A stretch of DNA of 64,000 bases from Saccopteryx bilineata (Eukaryota > Chordata > Mammalia > Chiroptera > Emballonuridae): NCBI RefSeq assembly GCF_036850765.1, contig NC_089495.1, positions 116,583,033-116,647,032 of the forward strand, in the 5' to 3' direction. Positions 13,444 through 26,952 of this stretch are shown here, one piece after another; position 1 is the first letter of the stretch, and each line of letters starts with the position of its first letter. The notes beneath the pieces are model-generated. The model was not told where the DNA came from. It did no database searches and saw nothing but the letters and a program-made list of their open reading frames with translations. Position numbers and translations under genes: made by a program.

Positions 13444-13643
13444 GATTAGGATAAATGAGTATTTTTGATGTGATGTAACTGGTCTCTGTCTTGATTTTTG
13501 TGAGATTATACAAATCTAGATATCTAAAATTCTCAGAACTGTACATACACAACCACACAAGAAAAGAAATGAAGTCAGTTTTTTTGCATAGATCATTTTT
13601 TAAAAAAGGTAATTATTAAAAGATTAGAAAATTCCTGGGGATA

Positions 13644-13759
13644 CAGGGTGGGGGCAAAAATTTAAAATTGTAGGAAAATAATATAATCTTTAATAAATAA
13701 TAGTACAAGAATAAACTTTCACACTCTCACAGCTGTAAACCTACTTCTGTCACACCCTG
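13644..13759. mobile_element. mariner-type MITE
   Basis: The ends cagggtgggggc and the complement of ...cacaccctg form inverted repeats with a conserved inner part (aaacctacttctg). The left flank is TA; the right flank is CA, where TA is expected. There is no coding content. Confidence 0.7.
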
Positions 13760-14720
13760 CATATAAAGCCTAAGTGTAAGGTAATTATTTTAGCTTTCAG
13801 TGTAATCAGCTGTTTAAACACTTATTTTCTATATTCAGTCATTTCAGCACTCCTAGGGTGTGTATTTAATCCTGTTTCTATTCGCTAGGCTGGGACTTGA
13901 CTGAAAGTAGAGTAGCAGCAGGTGCAGCGCCTGTCATTGGCCTCCCTGCCGTGGCGTGCTTCTGTCTGGAAGGGAATTGGAGTGTGCATGCATGGTTAAG
14001 ATCACACAGATGTGATTGTAACCTATTTCTGTTGTTGCTTTAAAATTTTGAATTTTTGGAGTTAGGAAGTGATACAGTATTCTACAGTATTCATGTATCC
14101 CTAGATTATGACATGGCTACTATTACATGGTGCTACCTCATGTAATACGTCCAAGAAGGTTTTCATAAAGGGACGAGGGCATTTTAGAGCATTGTAAATA
14201 GCCATTTGTCAGTTGGGGTTAAATTGCAAACTGTTAGGCTTTGCTTTTATATTAGAGCATTTTCAGTAAATCTCTATTAGCTGTTTTATAGAGAATTATA
14301 AATGGAACTGATCAAAAGACTGTTTTGCTTTCAAATTATGTAAATACTGGTAGATACTATACACTAACACATAATTGACATAAGATGTTTAAAATTAATT
14401 CATTTACATGTATAAATTTAAAAATACTTTTTCCTTTATAAGACAAATTCTGACACATTTCACTTTAGTAAACCTCTATTTTGGGGGGCTATATTTTGTC
14501 AGAATTAAAATAGGCTAATGAAATACAAAATCAAATTTTGTTACCAAGGGAAGATAACAATGAATAACAGCTTGACAAACTTTTAACAGTCTTTAAAGAA
14601 TACTCTTTTCCATGACAGTGGTAGCAATTCAGTTTATAAGGCCACCTGTCTCCTTGTTGGGCTGAAAGAAAAGGTAGAAATTATTGAGGAGAGAGTTCAT
14701 GGCGAAGGGCAGACTCAGTG

Positions 14721-16060
14721 TTTTTTTTTTTTATTTAGAAAATTAAATTTAATGGGGTGACATTGATCCATAGGAGTACACAGATCAGGTAAATACCTGT
14801 TTAGTATTTGAACTGTCGATTGTGTTGTGTGCCCATCACCCAAAGTCACATCACTCTCCCATCACCTCATACTTGTTTTTCTTTACTCCCCTCCTTCCAC
14901 CCATTCCTTCCCAAAGCCCTCCCCAGGTAACCACTTCACTTTTACCTATGTCCATGTGCTCAGTTTTATATCCCACATCTGTGTGCAGTCATATAATTCT
15001 TAGCTTTTTGATTTACTTATTTCACTCAGAATAATGTTCTCAAGGCCCAACCATGTTGTTGTAAATAGCAATATGTCATCATTTCTTATGGCTGAGTATT
15101 ATTCCATTGTATATATGTACCACATCTTCTTTATGCAGTCTTCTCTCAGTAGACCCTTTGGTTGTTTCTATGTCTTGGCCACTGTGAATAATGCTGCCAT
15201 GAACATGGGGTGTATGTGTCTTTACGCACCAATGTTTTTTGAATTTTTTGAGTAGATACCCAGTAGAGTAATTGCCGGGTCATATTTCTATTCTTAGTTT
15301 TTTGAGAAATCACCATACTTTCTTCCATAATGGCTGTACCAGTTTACATTTCACCAGCAGTGAATGAGGGTTCCTTTTTCTTCACAACCTCTCAAACATT
15401 ATTGCCTGTCTTGTTGATAACAGCCAATCTAACAGGTGTGATGTATCATTGTAGTTTTGATTTGAGTTTCTCTAATAGCTAGTATAGATGAACATCTTTT
15501 CATATGCCTGTGGGCCATCTGTATGTCTTCTTGGGAGAAGTGTCTATTCAGATCTTCTCCCCATTTTTTAATTGGATTGTTTGCTTGTTTGTTGCTGAGC
15601 TTTATGAGTTCTTTATATATTTTGGATATTAACTCCTTATTGGAGCTGTTGTTTGTGAGTATCATCTCCCTTTGGTTGGCTGCCTTACTGTTTTTCTGTC
15701 AGTTTTTTTTTTGCTAAGCAAAAGCTTTTCAGTTCGATATGACCCCATTCGTTTATTTTTGCCTTTACTTCCCTTCCCTTTGGGGTCAAATTTATAAATT
15801 GTTCTTATGGCTAAGGTCCATGAGCTTATTTTATTTAGTACCTATGCTTTCTTCTATGTGCTCTATTGTTTCAGATCTTCTATTTAGATCTTCGATCCAT
15901 TTTGAAGTAATTTTTGTGCAGAGGACAAACTGTAGTCAAGTTTCATTCTTTTGCATGTGGCCCTCAGTGGTTTGTTGTGCCACCCAGTGTATTCCTTCTG
16001 TCCTTATATTTTACTGCACTACATTTCCCCGATTTCCTTATTTGACTCTGCAGATGAGCG
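14721..16060 (-). mobile_element. 5'-truncated L1, reverse
   Basis: A poly-T start at 14721 is followed by 3' UTR and ORF2 C-terminal sequence in reverse (tgtgttgtgtgcccatcacc; gaataatgctgccatgaaca; gatcttcgatccattttgaa). The frames at 15429-15665 and nearby are broken remnants of the ORF2 C-terminal domain. Confidence 0.88.
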
Positions 16061-16261
16061 TATTTTACTAATTTTGGCATACATCTCCATTTGATGTCTG
16101 AACTGATGGATGTGACAGTTTGTGTATCAGAACTCATTGCATATCTTCAGGACTATATTTTCTAAAAATGACTGTTAAAGGTACCTGAAGTTTAGGAAGT
16201 TTTAGTTTAGGCCTCTCTAATTTTGAACTGTGAAGGAATTTAACTCTACTAACTTACTGTA

Positions 16262-16287
16262 TTTTTTTTTTGTGTGTGTGTGTGTGG
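16262..16287. repeat. poly-T and (TG)n tract
   Basis: Simple run of T followed by TG repeats. Confidence 0.85.
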
Positions 16288-16786
16288 CTTAAAATTGTGT
16301 GAGTGTGAAATTATTGAGTGTGGACTTGAGTTGATTTCTTTTACAGTTTTAATTCTACTGTGATCAGTCTCATCTCCAGAGAGTTTTGTAGTGAAAGAAA
16401 TAGCATATAAACTATGGTATCAGATATTTTATATAATTTATCTATTGTAAGATTTCAATGTATCTCAGTACTAAATTAAGTTACCTAAGAGGAGGTGAAA
16501 GTTTATGAAAAAGTAAAAAAGATTTTCCCTCCTTACTGGTACCTTAAATCTTATTGGAACTTTACCTGCCACTGAATTTAATCTGATATTTACTTTATTG
16601 TAGTGTTTTTAAAAATAGATTAATTGTTTTATAAGGGGAGGTACTGAAACTCAGGGTGACTATTTCATTTTAACATTATTAATTCCATTCCTCCTAATAT
16701 ACAAGACGGCTCATCTAGCTGAGGTACTTGCTTTCAGTGAAAAGCACACGGAAAAGCCAGTTTCTGTGTTCTCAGAACTGCTTTTG

Positions 16787-16899
16787 AACTGAGCTTAGGT
16801 TATGTATTCAATATTAATCACTTCAGTTATAAATTAGGTCTAACTGAGCTTAGGTTATTATGTATTCAATATTAATCACTTCAGTTATAAATTAGGTCT
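16787..16899 (+). repeat. tandem duplication, two 55/58-bp units
   Basis: Units 16787-16841 and 16842-16899 both begin aactgagcttaggttat and end ataaattaggtct. They are identical apart from a 3-base insertion after ggtta in the second. The near identity in neutral sequence suggests a recent duplication, or an assembly artefact. Confidence 0.9.
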
Positions 16900-19800
16900 A
16901 TCTTTATTGATATTGTTCATCTTTAAATAAAGTACCTCAAATAATAAAACTTTTGCAGTCATATTACATGAGTTATTTTTAAAAATTAATAATAGATAAA
17001 TTAGAATGGGTAAAATAATATTAAAATCAAGTAAAAATCTATACTTTTATATAGCACTTACATACATTTTAAGGTAACTTAAGTATAGTATGCATTTTTT
17101 ATTAGAAAAATAATTTAGTCATATTCATACATAGTCATTAAAATTCACAGATATAGATGTGGTTTTCTTTAATAATATGGACCAGAAAATTCTGGAGATA
17201 TTAATGAATATACTAAGTTATTAAAAGTGTTATATTATTTTTTTTTTCAGTTTTCCCAAGGTCTAAACCTTTATAAGTACAACACTTGAAATAAGTATTC
17301 GTTCCTAATTTAATTGAAGCTTATTAAGAATTGGAAGATGGTAATTACTTTTAAGAAATAAACTTCTAGATTATTAGTGTCATTTTCCTTAAAAGAAGAC
17401 AGAATTAGAAACCAGCAACTGTTTTGAAGTAGAATTGCTACTTACAGAACATATGTTACAATGTCTCTTGAAGAGTTTAGCAATTTTACTTATGAGATAA
17501 AAGAACATTTTTTGTCTATCAAGTAAAAAATTCCTGCGAACATCTGTTTCTAGGTATTGCTATACTTTTCAAGAGAATGTTCTATGTTGTGTATAGTAGT
17601 TTTAGCTGACACTGATACTTGCTTTTGATTTATCTGGTATCTTTAGATCTCTACAGATGAACTGATGTGTCTAGACAGGAAGTAGTATGTAGGAGATATA
17701 GGAATGGGCTGAAGTATCCTTTATATTTGCCTTTGTATCTAGGGGAGTTGGAAATAGGCAAGAATGGAGAGAAATTTTGTATGGCAGTACACAGAATTTT
17801 GCAAGTATATTGTGAGCCCTGCAGCAATCCGATGCATTTTAGTTACTGGTAAGTTTGTTAAATTATGTTTGAAAATATACCTCTTCGAAGATGGCCCTCT
17901 ATTTACTGTTACATCCACCTTGTCAAATATACCTATTTTAAAGATTTTAAATATATACAATATTGCTGTTGCATTGGGTTTTAGGTATAAATTAATTAAT
18001 ACTACCTTTATTAGTGAATTAATTTGACCTTTCAATTGTTCTTACAATTTAAATTGAAGTAAAATTAATATATGGATAGCCTAGTCATGTGTTAAGATTT
18101 GGGAATAAAAAATTAATATTTTTGATTTTGTAATGAAACTTTATTGTGTTTAGAAGTCTGAGTTAATTTATTAGAAGTTTGAGATAGTGTTTTCTCACTG
18201 ATATAAAAGAATAAGAAAATTCATGGCATCCTTGTAATTTTATATGGCTCTACATAGAAGGGTGATTTATTGTCAGAAATACTTTTATCATGTTATTATG
18301 GACTCTAGGGAGTAGAGTGATGCTTTTCTAGTCTTTTTGGCAGTGCTAATGTTTAGAACTCCTGCTCATCTTTGTCCTTAAGTCACTAACTTTGGTATAG
18401 GACAAAATTCCATGAACAGACTAGGAAATTGTATAATCTCTATGCAGTAGTTATCTTCATTCTTTTCAAATTTTTAGGTAGAAATTTTTTGTGTATAGTT
18501 ACTTAAGCAGTTATTTTTGATGTGACTTTGACTATTGATACAATTAATTTAAAATTGATTATATTGCTTTTCATAGTTGTTCTTTTTTTACAGAAACATT
18601 TTTAAAAATCATAAGGAATTCCTTGGTGATTGTGTTTTTCTTGTAAATGTCTATCTTTGATTTGTAGAACAACGTAAAAGAATATTATTGACTTGTGATA
18701 CTAGTTTACTTGGTTTTGTGGCTTAAAGATAAGGGCTGGATAATATAATTGAATTTTAATTTCCTGTAATAAAATACCTTATTTCCAGATATACTGTATT
18801 TTTTCTAGCTGAAATGTAATCAGTTGATTTTTAAAATAATAATTTTATTAATTATTTTATGATAATATTTCTGATTTGAACAAGAATAGTCACATTGTCA
18901 GAAAAATGTGTTGTCATTTTTATTGAAATGAGAAGAGCTAGAAAAACTTCGGCAAATAGAATAACTTCAGATTATTTTTGGGCATTAATAATTTTCAAGT
19001 TTTTCTCATTACAAAATTTTTTTAATTTCTTAATGGAATGAGTACATATGTGTTAAAATATATTTAGAGATTTGAGGCTTTGCCCATTCTTGTGAATATA
19101 AATAGGTAATTTAGGGTACTTTGTAAAGCACTGTAAATAAATATTTTAATTGCTGATAAACTCTGGTTTATAGTCATTATTACAAACTGTGGTAAGCATA
19201 TAGCTAGAAATGGTATCATGTATTAATGGTCTTCTTTGAAAATTGTTCTATGTAACTTTGTGAAGTAATATATTATCTGAGCTTAAATCAGTGCAGTAGT
19301 TTAATTTTCTTTTGTGTCTTCATTCAGTTGCCATATTGTGTTTCATGATTGTCTGGCACATATCCTTGTGTGCTTCCTTGTGTTGTGTAGACATTGTGTT
19401 AGTGTCACTTTTTACATTAATATTACTAAGTCATTTATTTTCCCTGTTCTAATGATCTTTTTTTGAGGTCATATATGGACATAAGTAATATGTTGCATAT
19501 TCCTCTGGATGCATTTTATTTAAATAAAAGTTGTTAAAAAATATGTCTAAATGAAAAGATTATTTAAAAATAGGTGTGTTCTTTCAAAGCAATCTTGTGT
19601 ACACATTTAAAATTCTTTTTTAAGATACCATATTCTTCAAAGAAATGTTATGATAAAGTATTTATTTTGGCAAAATGACATATTTGTAGGTATGTTTCTT
19701 ATGTTAGATTTACATGAAGCAGGGAATATATATGTGTATAGGTAAACTTTGATGTTTTGCCTTGGAATGTAAAACACCACACAGTTATGTGCTGCTTTAT

Positions 19801-20010
19801 TATATTTAATTTTAAATAAATGAAACTAGTTTTCTCATGCCTTTGAGAAAATAATTATTGCATAATATAAGGTGTAATAGTCTTTATCAGCAAAAGAGAT
19901 TAGATTTGAATGTGGTTATTAACTTTTTGTGTAATAAAATACTGAAACAACACTGTTTATAATCAACATTTGACGATTACATAATGAAATTATCTGTACT
20001 TTACATGCAG

Positions 20011-20119
20011 TGCTACTCTTTTGGCATTCCTGGTTGAACTACTTAAAAGTTCAGTAGCCATGCAAGAACAGATGCTGGGTGGAAAAGGCTTTTTAGTCAT
20101 TGGCTACTTACTGGAAAAG
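20011..20119 (+). CDS. NBEA: NBEA exon C (1 base plus 36 codons)
   Basis: The acceptor is ttacatgcag; the donor is aag|gtaagt. The first base completes the Cys codon begun in exon B, and the frame then reads ATLLAFLVELLKSS, followed by AMQEQMLGGKGFLVIGYLLEK. The pattern is two amphipathic helices of an armadillo-like repeat in the region Pfam calls DUF4704. It ends between codons. No ATG-started ORF of useful size covers this exon, so it is easily missed by ORF calling. Confidence 0.96.
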
Positions 20120-20427
20120 GTAAGTGGTATGTAACGATAGTTTTATTGTGTAGCATTCAAGGATGGACAGCTGAGAATCACTAATGATACATTCTCTGTA
20201 GTTTCCTTTTCATTGGCTGTATAGAGGCTATATTTGGGCTAATTCACAATAATAGAATTTTTATATTACGCACCTAGATGTAAGTGTAGACACTGAACTA
20301 AATTGAGTGTTAGAAATTTATATAAATAAAAAATTCCAAGTGAAACTAGAAACTAAAAATATTTCATCTGCTTTTGTTCATTTTATTAAAGAATTTATTG
20401 ATATAATTGTGTTTCTTATTTAAATTT

Positions 20428-20640
20428 TTAAAATTTATTGATTGATTTTAGAGAGAAGGGAGGGAGAAATACATAGAGAGAGATTAGAGAGAGGGAGAGT
20501 GGAGAGGACATTGATTTGCTCTTCCACTCGTTTACTCCTTTTCTGGTTGATTCCTGTGTATGTGCCCTGACTGGGGATCAAACACACAGCCTTGGCGTAT
20601 CTGGATGATGCTCTAACCAGCTGAGCTATCTTGCAAGGGG
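20428..20640 (-). mobile_element. old tRNA-derived SINE
   Basis: Reverse orientation: an A-rich/GA-rich 3' part (gagagaagggaggg), then gtgccctgactggggatcaa and a tRNA-like head ending ctctaaccagctgagc. It is diverged and the family is uncertain. Confidence 0.7.
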
Positions 20641-20989
20641 TATAAGTTATTTTTCTTTAAATCGTTTTAATTGTTGGACTGTTTTGGTATGCAGAGTAAT
20701 GGGAATTGCTTAGAAGATGTGTGTAAATTTGCGTTTTCCATGAATGAGATACTATGAAATGCCTTGGCTGCATTAATGTGTACGACACAATCACTATCCG
20801 GAACTACCACTGCAATATACTTGTCATCAATTTACTGACGCTTTATTAGCATAATTTTTACTTGAGCATTTTTTTCTTTTTTTGCCTAATACTTAGCTTA
20901 AAATTAGAGGTATTATGAAAAGACTTCGAATCAAATAAATATACTTACTCAGTTCTTGCTCTTTCTCAGAATTAATGTCCTTCATCTTA

Positions 20990-23185
20990 TACTGTTAGTA
21001 TAGTGGGTATACATATTTTCTCATTGTGGTATTAATTTGCATTTTTATAGATTTTGAAGATATTGGACATATATAAATTGGACATTATTGTTTATCTTTG
21101 GTGAAGTCCTTATTTATGTATGTCCTTTGCCAACATTCCCTGTTCCAAGACCTCCATGCAAAGGCAGTCTGTAATCTATTTTTTTGTCTCTCTGATTTTG
21201 CATATTTTAGCTATTTCATATAAGTAAGTCATATAATAAATGTCCTTCTGTATCTATCTTATTTCCCTAAGCATAATGATTTATAAGAGGAACCTCATTC
21301 TTTTTTACGACTGAATAATATTCCATTGTATGTATTTACTACATTTGCTCATATATTCATCTTTCAGTGGACATTGAATTTTTTTCTTTTTGTTACTCTG
21401 AAAAGTGGTGCTATGAATTGTCATGTACAAGTTTGTGTGTGGACATATGTTTTTAGTTCTCTTTGGTAGATACCTGTGAATTGATTTGCTGAGTCCTTGT
21501 ATCTTTATGTTTAATCATTTAAGAAACTGCCAGACTGTTTTCCAAAGTAGCTCTGCCATTTTACATTCCCATCAACAAACCTATATATAGGTTTCCAGTT
21601 TTCTCACATTTTTGCTAACACTTACAATTTGTCTTTTTTTTTTACTTTAGCAATACTGGTGGGTGTGAAAAGGCATTATTATTTTTATTTGCATTGATCT
21701 GATATCTAATAATGTTGAACATCTCTTCATGTGTTTATTGTCTCTTTATATACTTTTTTGAGAAATATCTATTAAGAACCTTTGCCAATTTTAAATAATT
21801 GGAGTTTGTCTTTTATTGTTGTTGTAGTTTTTCCTCTATAGTAATTATAAGATGTGTGATTTGTAAAGATAGTCTTCCATTCTTTACATCACAATTTATC
21901 ATTTACCTTTCCCTGATGAAAAATTAAGTTGAGCATTTTCATATATTTGTTGTCTAATTGATTGTCTTTCATTAAAAACTGCTGTGTTTGCCCATTTTCA
22001 TTTGGGTTTTCTATTCTTATTAATTTTTGGAACTTCTGTATATATCTTGGATATGAGTCCTCTGTTGGATGTGTTTGGTAAATGTTTCTAACTCTTTGAT
22101 TCTTTTCTCTTATTCTCTTAATGGTTTTTTTTAATGAACAAAGTTCTTAATTTTAATATAGGTCAAGTTTTTATTTTCTTTTATAATTACTTTAATTTCA
22201 ATTATGTATGCCAAAGACATGAGACTCAAAATTGTGTTGACTTTTCATCTTTAGGCTTACAATCCACCTCCAATTGAATTTATGTATCGCATGAGGTGCA
22301 GAGTTCAAACTTTATTTATTTTCTCTCTCTGTATATATATTTAACTGGGTGACCATATATAACTGAGATCATTTCCTATCTTATCATGTTTTTTTCCTAC
22401 CTTTGAGGCACTAAAACACTATCTTGATATTTCATAGTGTGCCATCTGACTTTAATGTGCTTTAGAATTGCCTTGGCTATTCTTGGGCCTCTGCATGAGC
22501 ATTTAAATCAGCTTTTCGATTTTGACAAATAAAAAAAATCCTAGGGTTTTTATCGTATTACATTGACATTTTTATATTGAATGTTTTAATTCATACACTT
22601 AGCATATCATTCTATTTATTTAGGTCTCTTTGGAGGTTTTCTCTATAGAAAACTTTCTTTTTGCTGGGGTTTTTTCCCTATATATTTGAAATTTTATAAA
22701 TTTAATCTTTTATTGTGCTTGGTATGTAGAAATATAATTAGTGTTTATATTGGTCTTTTATATACTGGTCTTGTTATTCCTCTCTTAAATCTAGTAGTTT
22801 GTAGATTTTTCAAAAAATTTTCTGTTAAAAATCATATATCTGAGAACGATAAGTTTTGTCTTTCTAATACTTACGTTTTTTTACCTGCCTTACTGTACTA
22901 TGTAAGGTGTTCAGCATAGTGCCGAATAGAAGTTGTAATGGTGGGCATTTCTATTTATTTTCAGATTTCATGAGCAAAACTTATAATAATTATCCACTAA
23001 GTAAGATATATGCTAGTATAGATTACATTTTGTAGATTTTTTTATATTCAAATTAAGAAACTATTTCAAGTTTGCTAAGAGATTTTTTAAATCATAAGCA
23101 GGTGTTGGATTTTCTCAAATGCTCTTTATACATTGGGATGATTACGGTGTTTCTGTTTTTATTAGTTGAGTGGAGATGTTGATTG
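20990..23185 (-). mobile_element. old L1 3' end and ORF2 remnants
   Basis: Reverse L1 text such as gaataatattccattgtatg, agtggtgctatgaattg and, further on, atgctctttatacattggga. There are many indels and stops. The boundaries are approximate. Confidence 0.65.
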
Positions 23186-23479
23186 TCAGAGGTGAAACCA
23201 CTCCTGTGTTCCTCGAGTCGTGTCAGTCCTCAGATTCATTCTTCTTCCAGCCACGTGCTTGTCTCTTCACTTTTCTTCAGGTGGCCATGTGTCCCCAGTA
23301 GCCTTCATGTTCTTAACCTTATGGTTCTTGGTCTTCATCTTTCTGGACCTTTTAACGTTTCAGTTTAACATTCTTTCCTTGAAATGCTTTCTAAAATTGT
23401 ATTTTGTAACAGTATTTTTGTTTCTTTTCTTTTTGAACTCCTTTTTTTCTCTCCTAGTAGTTCCTTTCCTTCTTTTTAA

Positions 23480-24465
23480 ATTCTGAAGGTTGTGCTGTCT
23501 GGGGGCTAAGTCTTGGAATCCTCTTTATTGTTCTGTTTACAGTCAGAGGTCATTCCCTTAGCATTCCTTATCCTGTAAATACACAATATCCTCAAATGTA
23601 TATCTCCAACCACAATATTTCCTTTGATTTCTAGTCTCTCATATTCAGCTCCAGTTGGATATCTAGTAAACTTGATAAATCTAAGTTATCCAAATAGTTA
23701 CTTTTTCTAGCCTTTATCCTTTAGTTTTCTCTTAGTTGATTAGCATCACCATCCAACAAGTACTTCAAACCAAAAATGTTCAGTCTTTTTGACTCTACTT
23801 TATCACACACTAAATTCATAGTCTCAGCAATTTATTGTATATGATTTAGTATTGAAACATATCTGGAATCAGTGATTACTTCATACTTACTACTCCACTC
23901 CTTTCTGTGTCCATCAGTGTGATCCTAGTTCAGATTGTCATCTTTCACCATTCGTTACTCTTAGTCCATTTTTCACTTGCAGTCAGACTAGTGCTCCTAA
24001 AATGTGCCAGATCTTACTCCTATATCCTTTTCAGATTAAATTCATAAATCTCTTACTTCTGGTATCATCTCTAACATTCTCCTCACTTTCTCTTTTGTAG
24101 TCACAGGGGTCATAAAAAGACTTTTATGTCTTTCTCGTAAAAACTGAAATGGTGATCGTGTTTCCATCTCAAGATCTTTGCATTCTTTCCCCAATTTTGC
24201 TTTTGACATCTTATTAGAGAATGTGTCCCAATCATTCTAAATAGAATAGTACTCCTTCTATAACCATCACTCTACCCTGCTAATATTTTACAGCACTGTT
24301 CAGATATTTTAAAATTTTTATTTTATGCCTCGTTTAACTAGAATGTATGCTTCAGATTCATGACAGCAGGGACAGTATTCTTTTTTCTCACCTTGGTGCT
24401 GTATCTTTAGCACCTGAAAAAGTGCAGGACTCAATCAGTATCTGTTGAATTAAATAAATAAAATG
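23480..24465 (+). mobile_element. L2 LINE fragment
   Basis: L2-like ORF2 3' sequence (tcatattcagctccagttgg) is followed by the typical L2 tail: agaatgtatgcttc, agcagggacag, tgttgaattaaataaat. It is strongly diverged. Confidence 0.6.
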
Positions 24466-25319
24466 TATTTGCATGCTTGTTTATCTAAAAAGTAACATAC
24501 TTTTCAGCCTTCTCAAATGAGTGTTTGCCCTGTTGTTTCTTTTAAACAGTCAGCTGCCAGGCGAATCATATAGAAAATAAAGATTCTATTTCTATTTTAC
24601 CATTGACTAATAACAAGTTAATGGTTAACTGTCTTAGGTTTATCTCCTTGTCTTAAAAGGTATAAGTTACTTATCAAGGAAGGTCGTCTAGAAGCTGTAA
24701 GTTAGTTATCAAGCAATGTAGTCTGATGAGAGGCCTTCTTCTTCATCACATTAAAATTGTTTTCCTGAAAACTTTTAAGGTATTCTGTTTTGTTTTATTT
24801 TGCCAAAGTATGAATGTTCTTGAAACTATTGTTACTAAATAAAAATGGAATGTATAAGATAAGCTATGTGTAATTATAACTAGTGATGGATCTGATGGAA
24901 GCTTTAAATAACGATTGATTGCTTATTTCATTTTATTCCCCTATACATGAATAATATTTTAGAATTTAAAAGTATTGTGTATGTTTTATTGAAGTTCCTT
25001 TAAAAAATGAGTGCTCAATCTTTGCTGTTTTGTTTTTACTCAAATATTCACTTGTTTTTGCTCCCTCCTACCTTTGATAACTCAACTATGTGTTAGGACC
25101 ATTGCAGTAATCTTCTTTAAAAATTCTCATGCAAATTATGCTCTAAGGACTTGTTTTGAATTTGCAGGACTGTTGCTTGTCTGCTCATCATTGGTGTTTT
25201 CTCAAACCTACAAGCCTACCAATACCAAATTATTGGTGGTGTTATCATACTTCAAACTATTGTAATTAAATGCTTCCTTTGTAGTAATACCTTCCTTTAA
25301 CCACCCTTCTGCAAATTTC

Positions 25320-25545
25320 CTATCCACTTCATGTTTTTATCATCATGCATGTTTTGTTCACTTATAAACATTTAACATGTCATGTATTTTACCTTTTTAT
25401 TTTATTTATTTATTGTGTACCCTGGCCTTCTTTTAACTTAGAATGCAAATTCTATGAGGGCAAACTCTTTTTTTCTCAGTTCTGTTAACTGTTCTTTCCA
25501 CAATGCCAAGTAGAGTGGCTAGAAAATAGTACCTGTTCAACATGT
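25320..25545 (+). mobile_element. L2-like 3' fragment
   Basis: The 3' end signature (gaatgcaaattctatgaggg, then ...acctgttcaa) matches an L2 tail pattern with heavy divergence. Confidence 0.45.
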
Positions 25546-26952
25546 GTGTTTTCTGATAGCTAAATGAAAAGTGTCATGCTCTACTATTACAGTAGAGAAA
25601 ATGGCTATAAAGGGTTTTATAGGTTGAGGGAGTGTGGTAGAGAAAGCCGGTGAATCTGAGTAGTGTCAGGCAGGGGAAAGTGGCCAAAGAAGTCTTTTGT
25701 TTGACTCAATGAAATGTTTTTTAATTTTCAATTTTATTTCCTGTAGGTACCTTGAATAGTCTTCACCACTCCTTATTGTATTCTACCCTAATTCATGCTT
25801 TGTTGTTAACTATTTGCATATTGTAATCATTTGAGTTTATGACTTCTCATGTAGAAGTATGCAAGTCCATTGTATGCTTAAGTCAGATTTATTGAGTTGT
25901 CTTTGATATGGTCATGATGAACATAAGTAATACTACACCTTACTGATCCTATACTGATAGTTTGACTAATAAGTGGATAATGAAGATAAAAGTGTAATGT
26001 GACCTGTGTTTTAGGGTTGAGTGGCTGGTGACTCTTTCTTGCAGGAAGGCTGGTGGCACTACAAAGATGAATCCTAGATAAGGAAGAAGGGATTTGTGTA
26101 GGAAGATACATTTTTTGACATTTGGTTTTAAAGTATTAGTTTTTATGAACACCTTTTCCTCTGAAATATTTTCTACTGAAATTATACTCTTGGGTAGCAT
26201 TGTCCAATTAAACTATAATGCAAGCTTCATATGCTGTTTGGAATTTTCCAGTAAAAAGTAACTTGTGAAATTAATTTTAATGTCATTTAACCTAGTAAAT
26301 TGAAAATATTATCACTTCAACATATACTCAATAAGGGAAAGAATAAAAACAGAATAGTAGGTATTTTGCATATTTTTTTTCATTTTAGACCCTAAATTCA
26401 CTGTGCATGTACTAACAGCACAAATCACTTAGAACTAAACACTTTTCAAGGGTTTAGTAACTGCTTATGACTAATCTATTGGACAGTGAAGCTTGAAGGT
26501 TTGGTTTGAATTTTTGAAAATCTACCATTTATCGAAATACCTTCAGTAATAGCTTATGTATTGGTGATGTCAGTTGAAAATTCTTCATGGGAGTACTCAG
26601 CATAGAGGTAGTGTCAAATGAAGCTGTGGAACCCTAAAATACCCAGGAGAGTGTATTAATGGAGAAGAGAGGGCCAAATAAAAAATTGCCAGCAGTTTCC
26701 ATCTTTTAAGCAAAGGACTCTGAGGAGTAATCTGAGGGTCATGAAAACCAAAGGAGGACAATATTTTCAAGAAAACAGATATGCTTTTTCAAATGAAGCG
26801 CTTACAAAAATTAGTGCATATTTCAAAATAAATATGAAGTGATTAAAATTTCCTAATTTTTTAAAGCAGTATAGTGTGGATAGGTCTAAACAGTTTATGC
26901 TAAACAAGATGCATTGCATGTGTCAATGTGCAGCTCTTTTGTAACTTAAAAC

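Larger units (their letters stand above)
10350..13575 (+). mobile_element. decayed L1 (ORF2 to 3' UTR)
   Basis: ORF2-derived text is clear at the reverse transcriptase region (atagatgcagaaaaagcatt; gggatttattcaaggtatgc), followed by C-terminal and 3' UTR sequence. Every frame is broken by many stops. It is interrupted by SINEs at 10985 and 12703 and by a 48-bp hAT derivative at 13396, so it predates all three. Confidence 0.85.
1689..20010 (+). other. intron B-C (18.3 kb)
   Basis: This long intron holds MIR fragments, three tRNA-SINEs of two families plus a VES-like one, three L1 fragments, a 48-bp hAT derivative, a mariner MITE and a 55-58-bp tandem duplication, each listed separately. I recognise nothing in 1689-4319, 4511-5689, 5946-6419, 6801-8098, 8466-8869, 9871-10349, 13760-14720, 16061-16786 and 16900-20010. 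These are AT-rich with short ORFs only, none supported as an exon. Confidence 0.85.

Noticed and set aside
17667..18035. ORFs on both strands inside intron B-C that might be an extra exon
   Set aside because: No convincing splice-site pair, no family similarity, and exons B and C already join in phase.
24656..24720. A possible short tandem duplication (ataagttacttatcaagg and gtaagttagttatcaagc)
   Set aside because: Similarity is limited to about 18 bases with mismatches; too weak to call.
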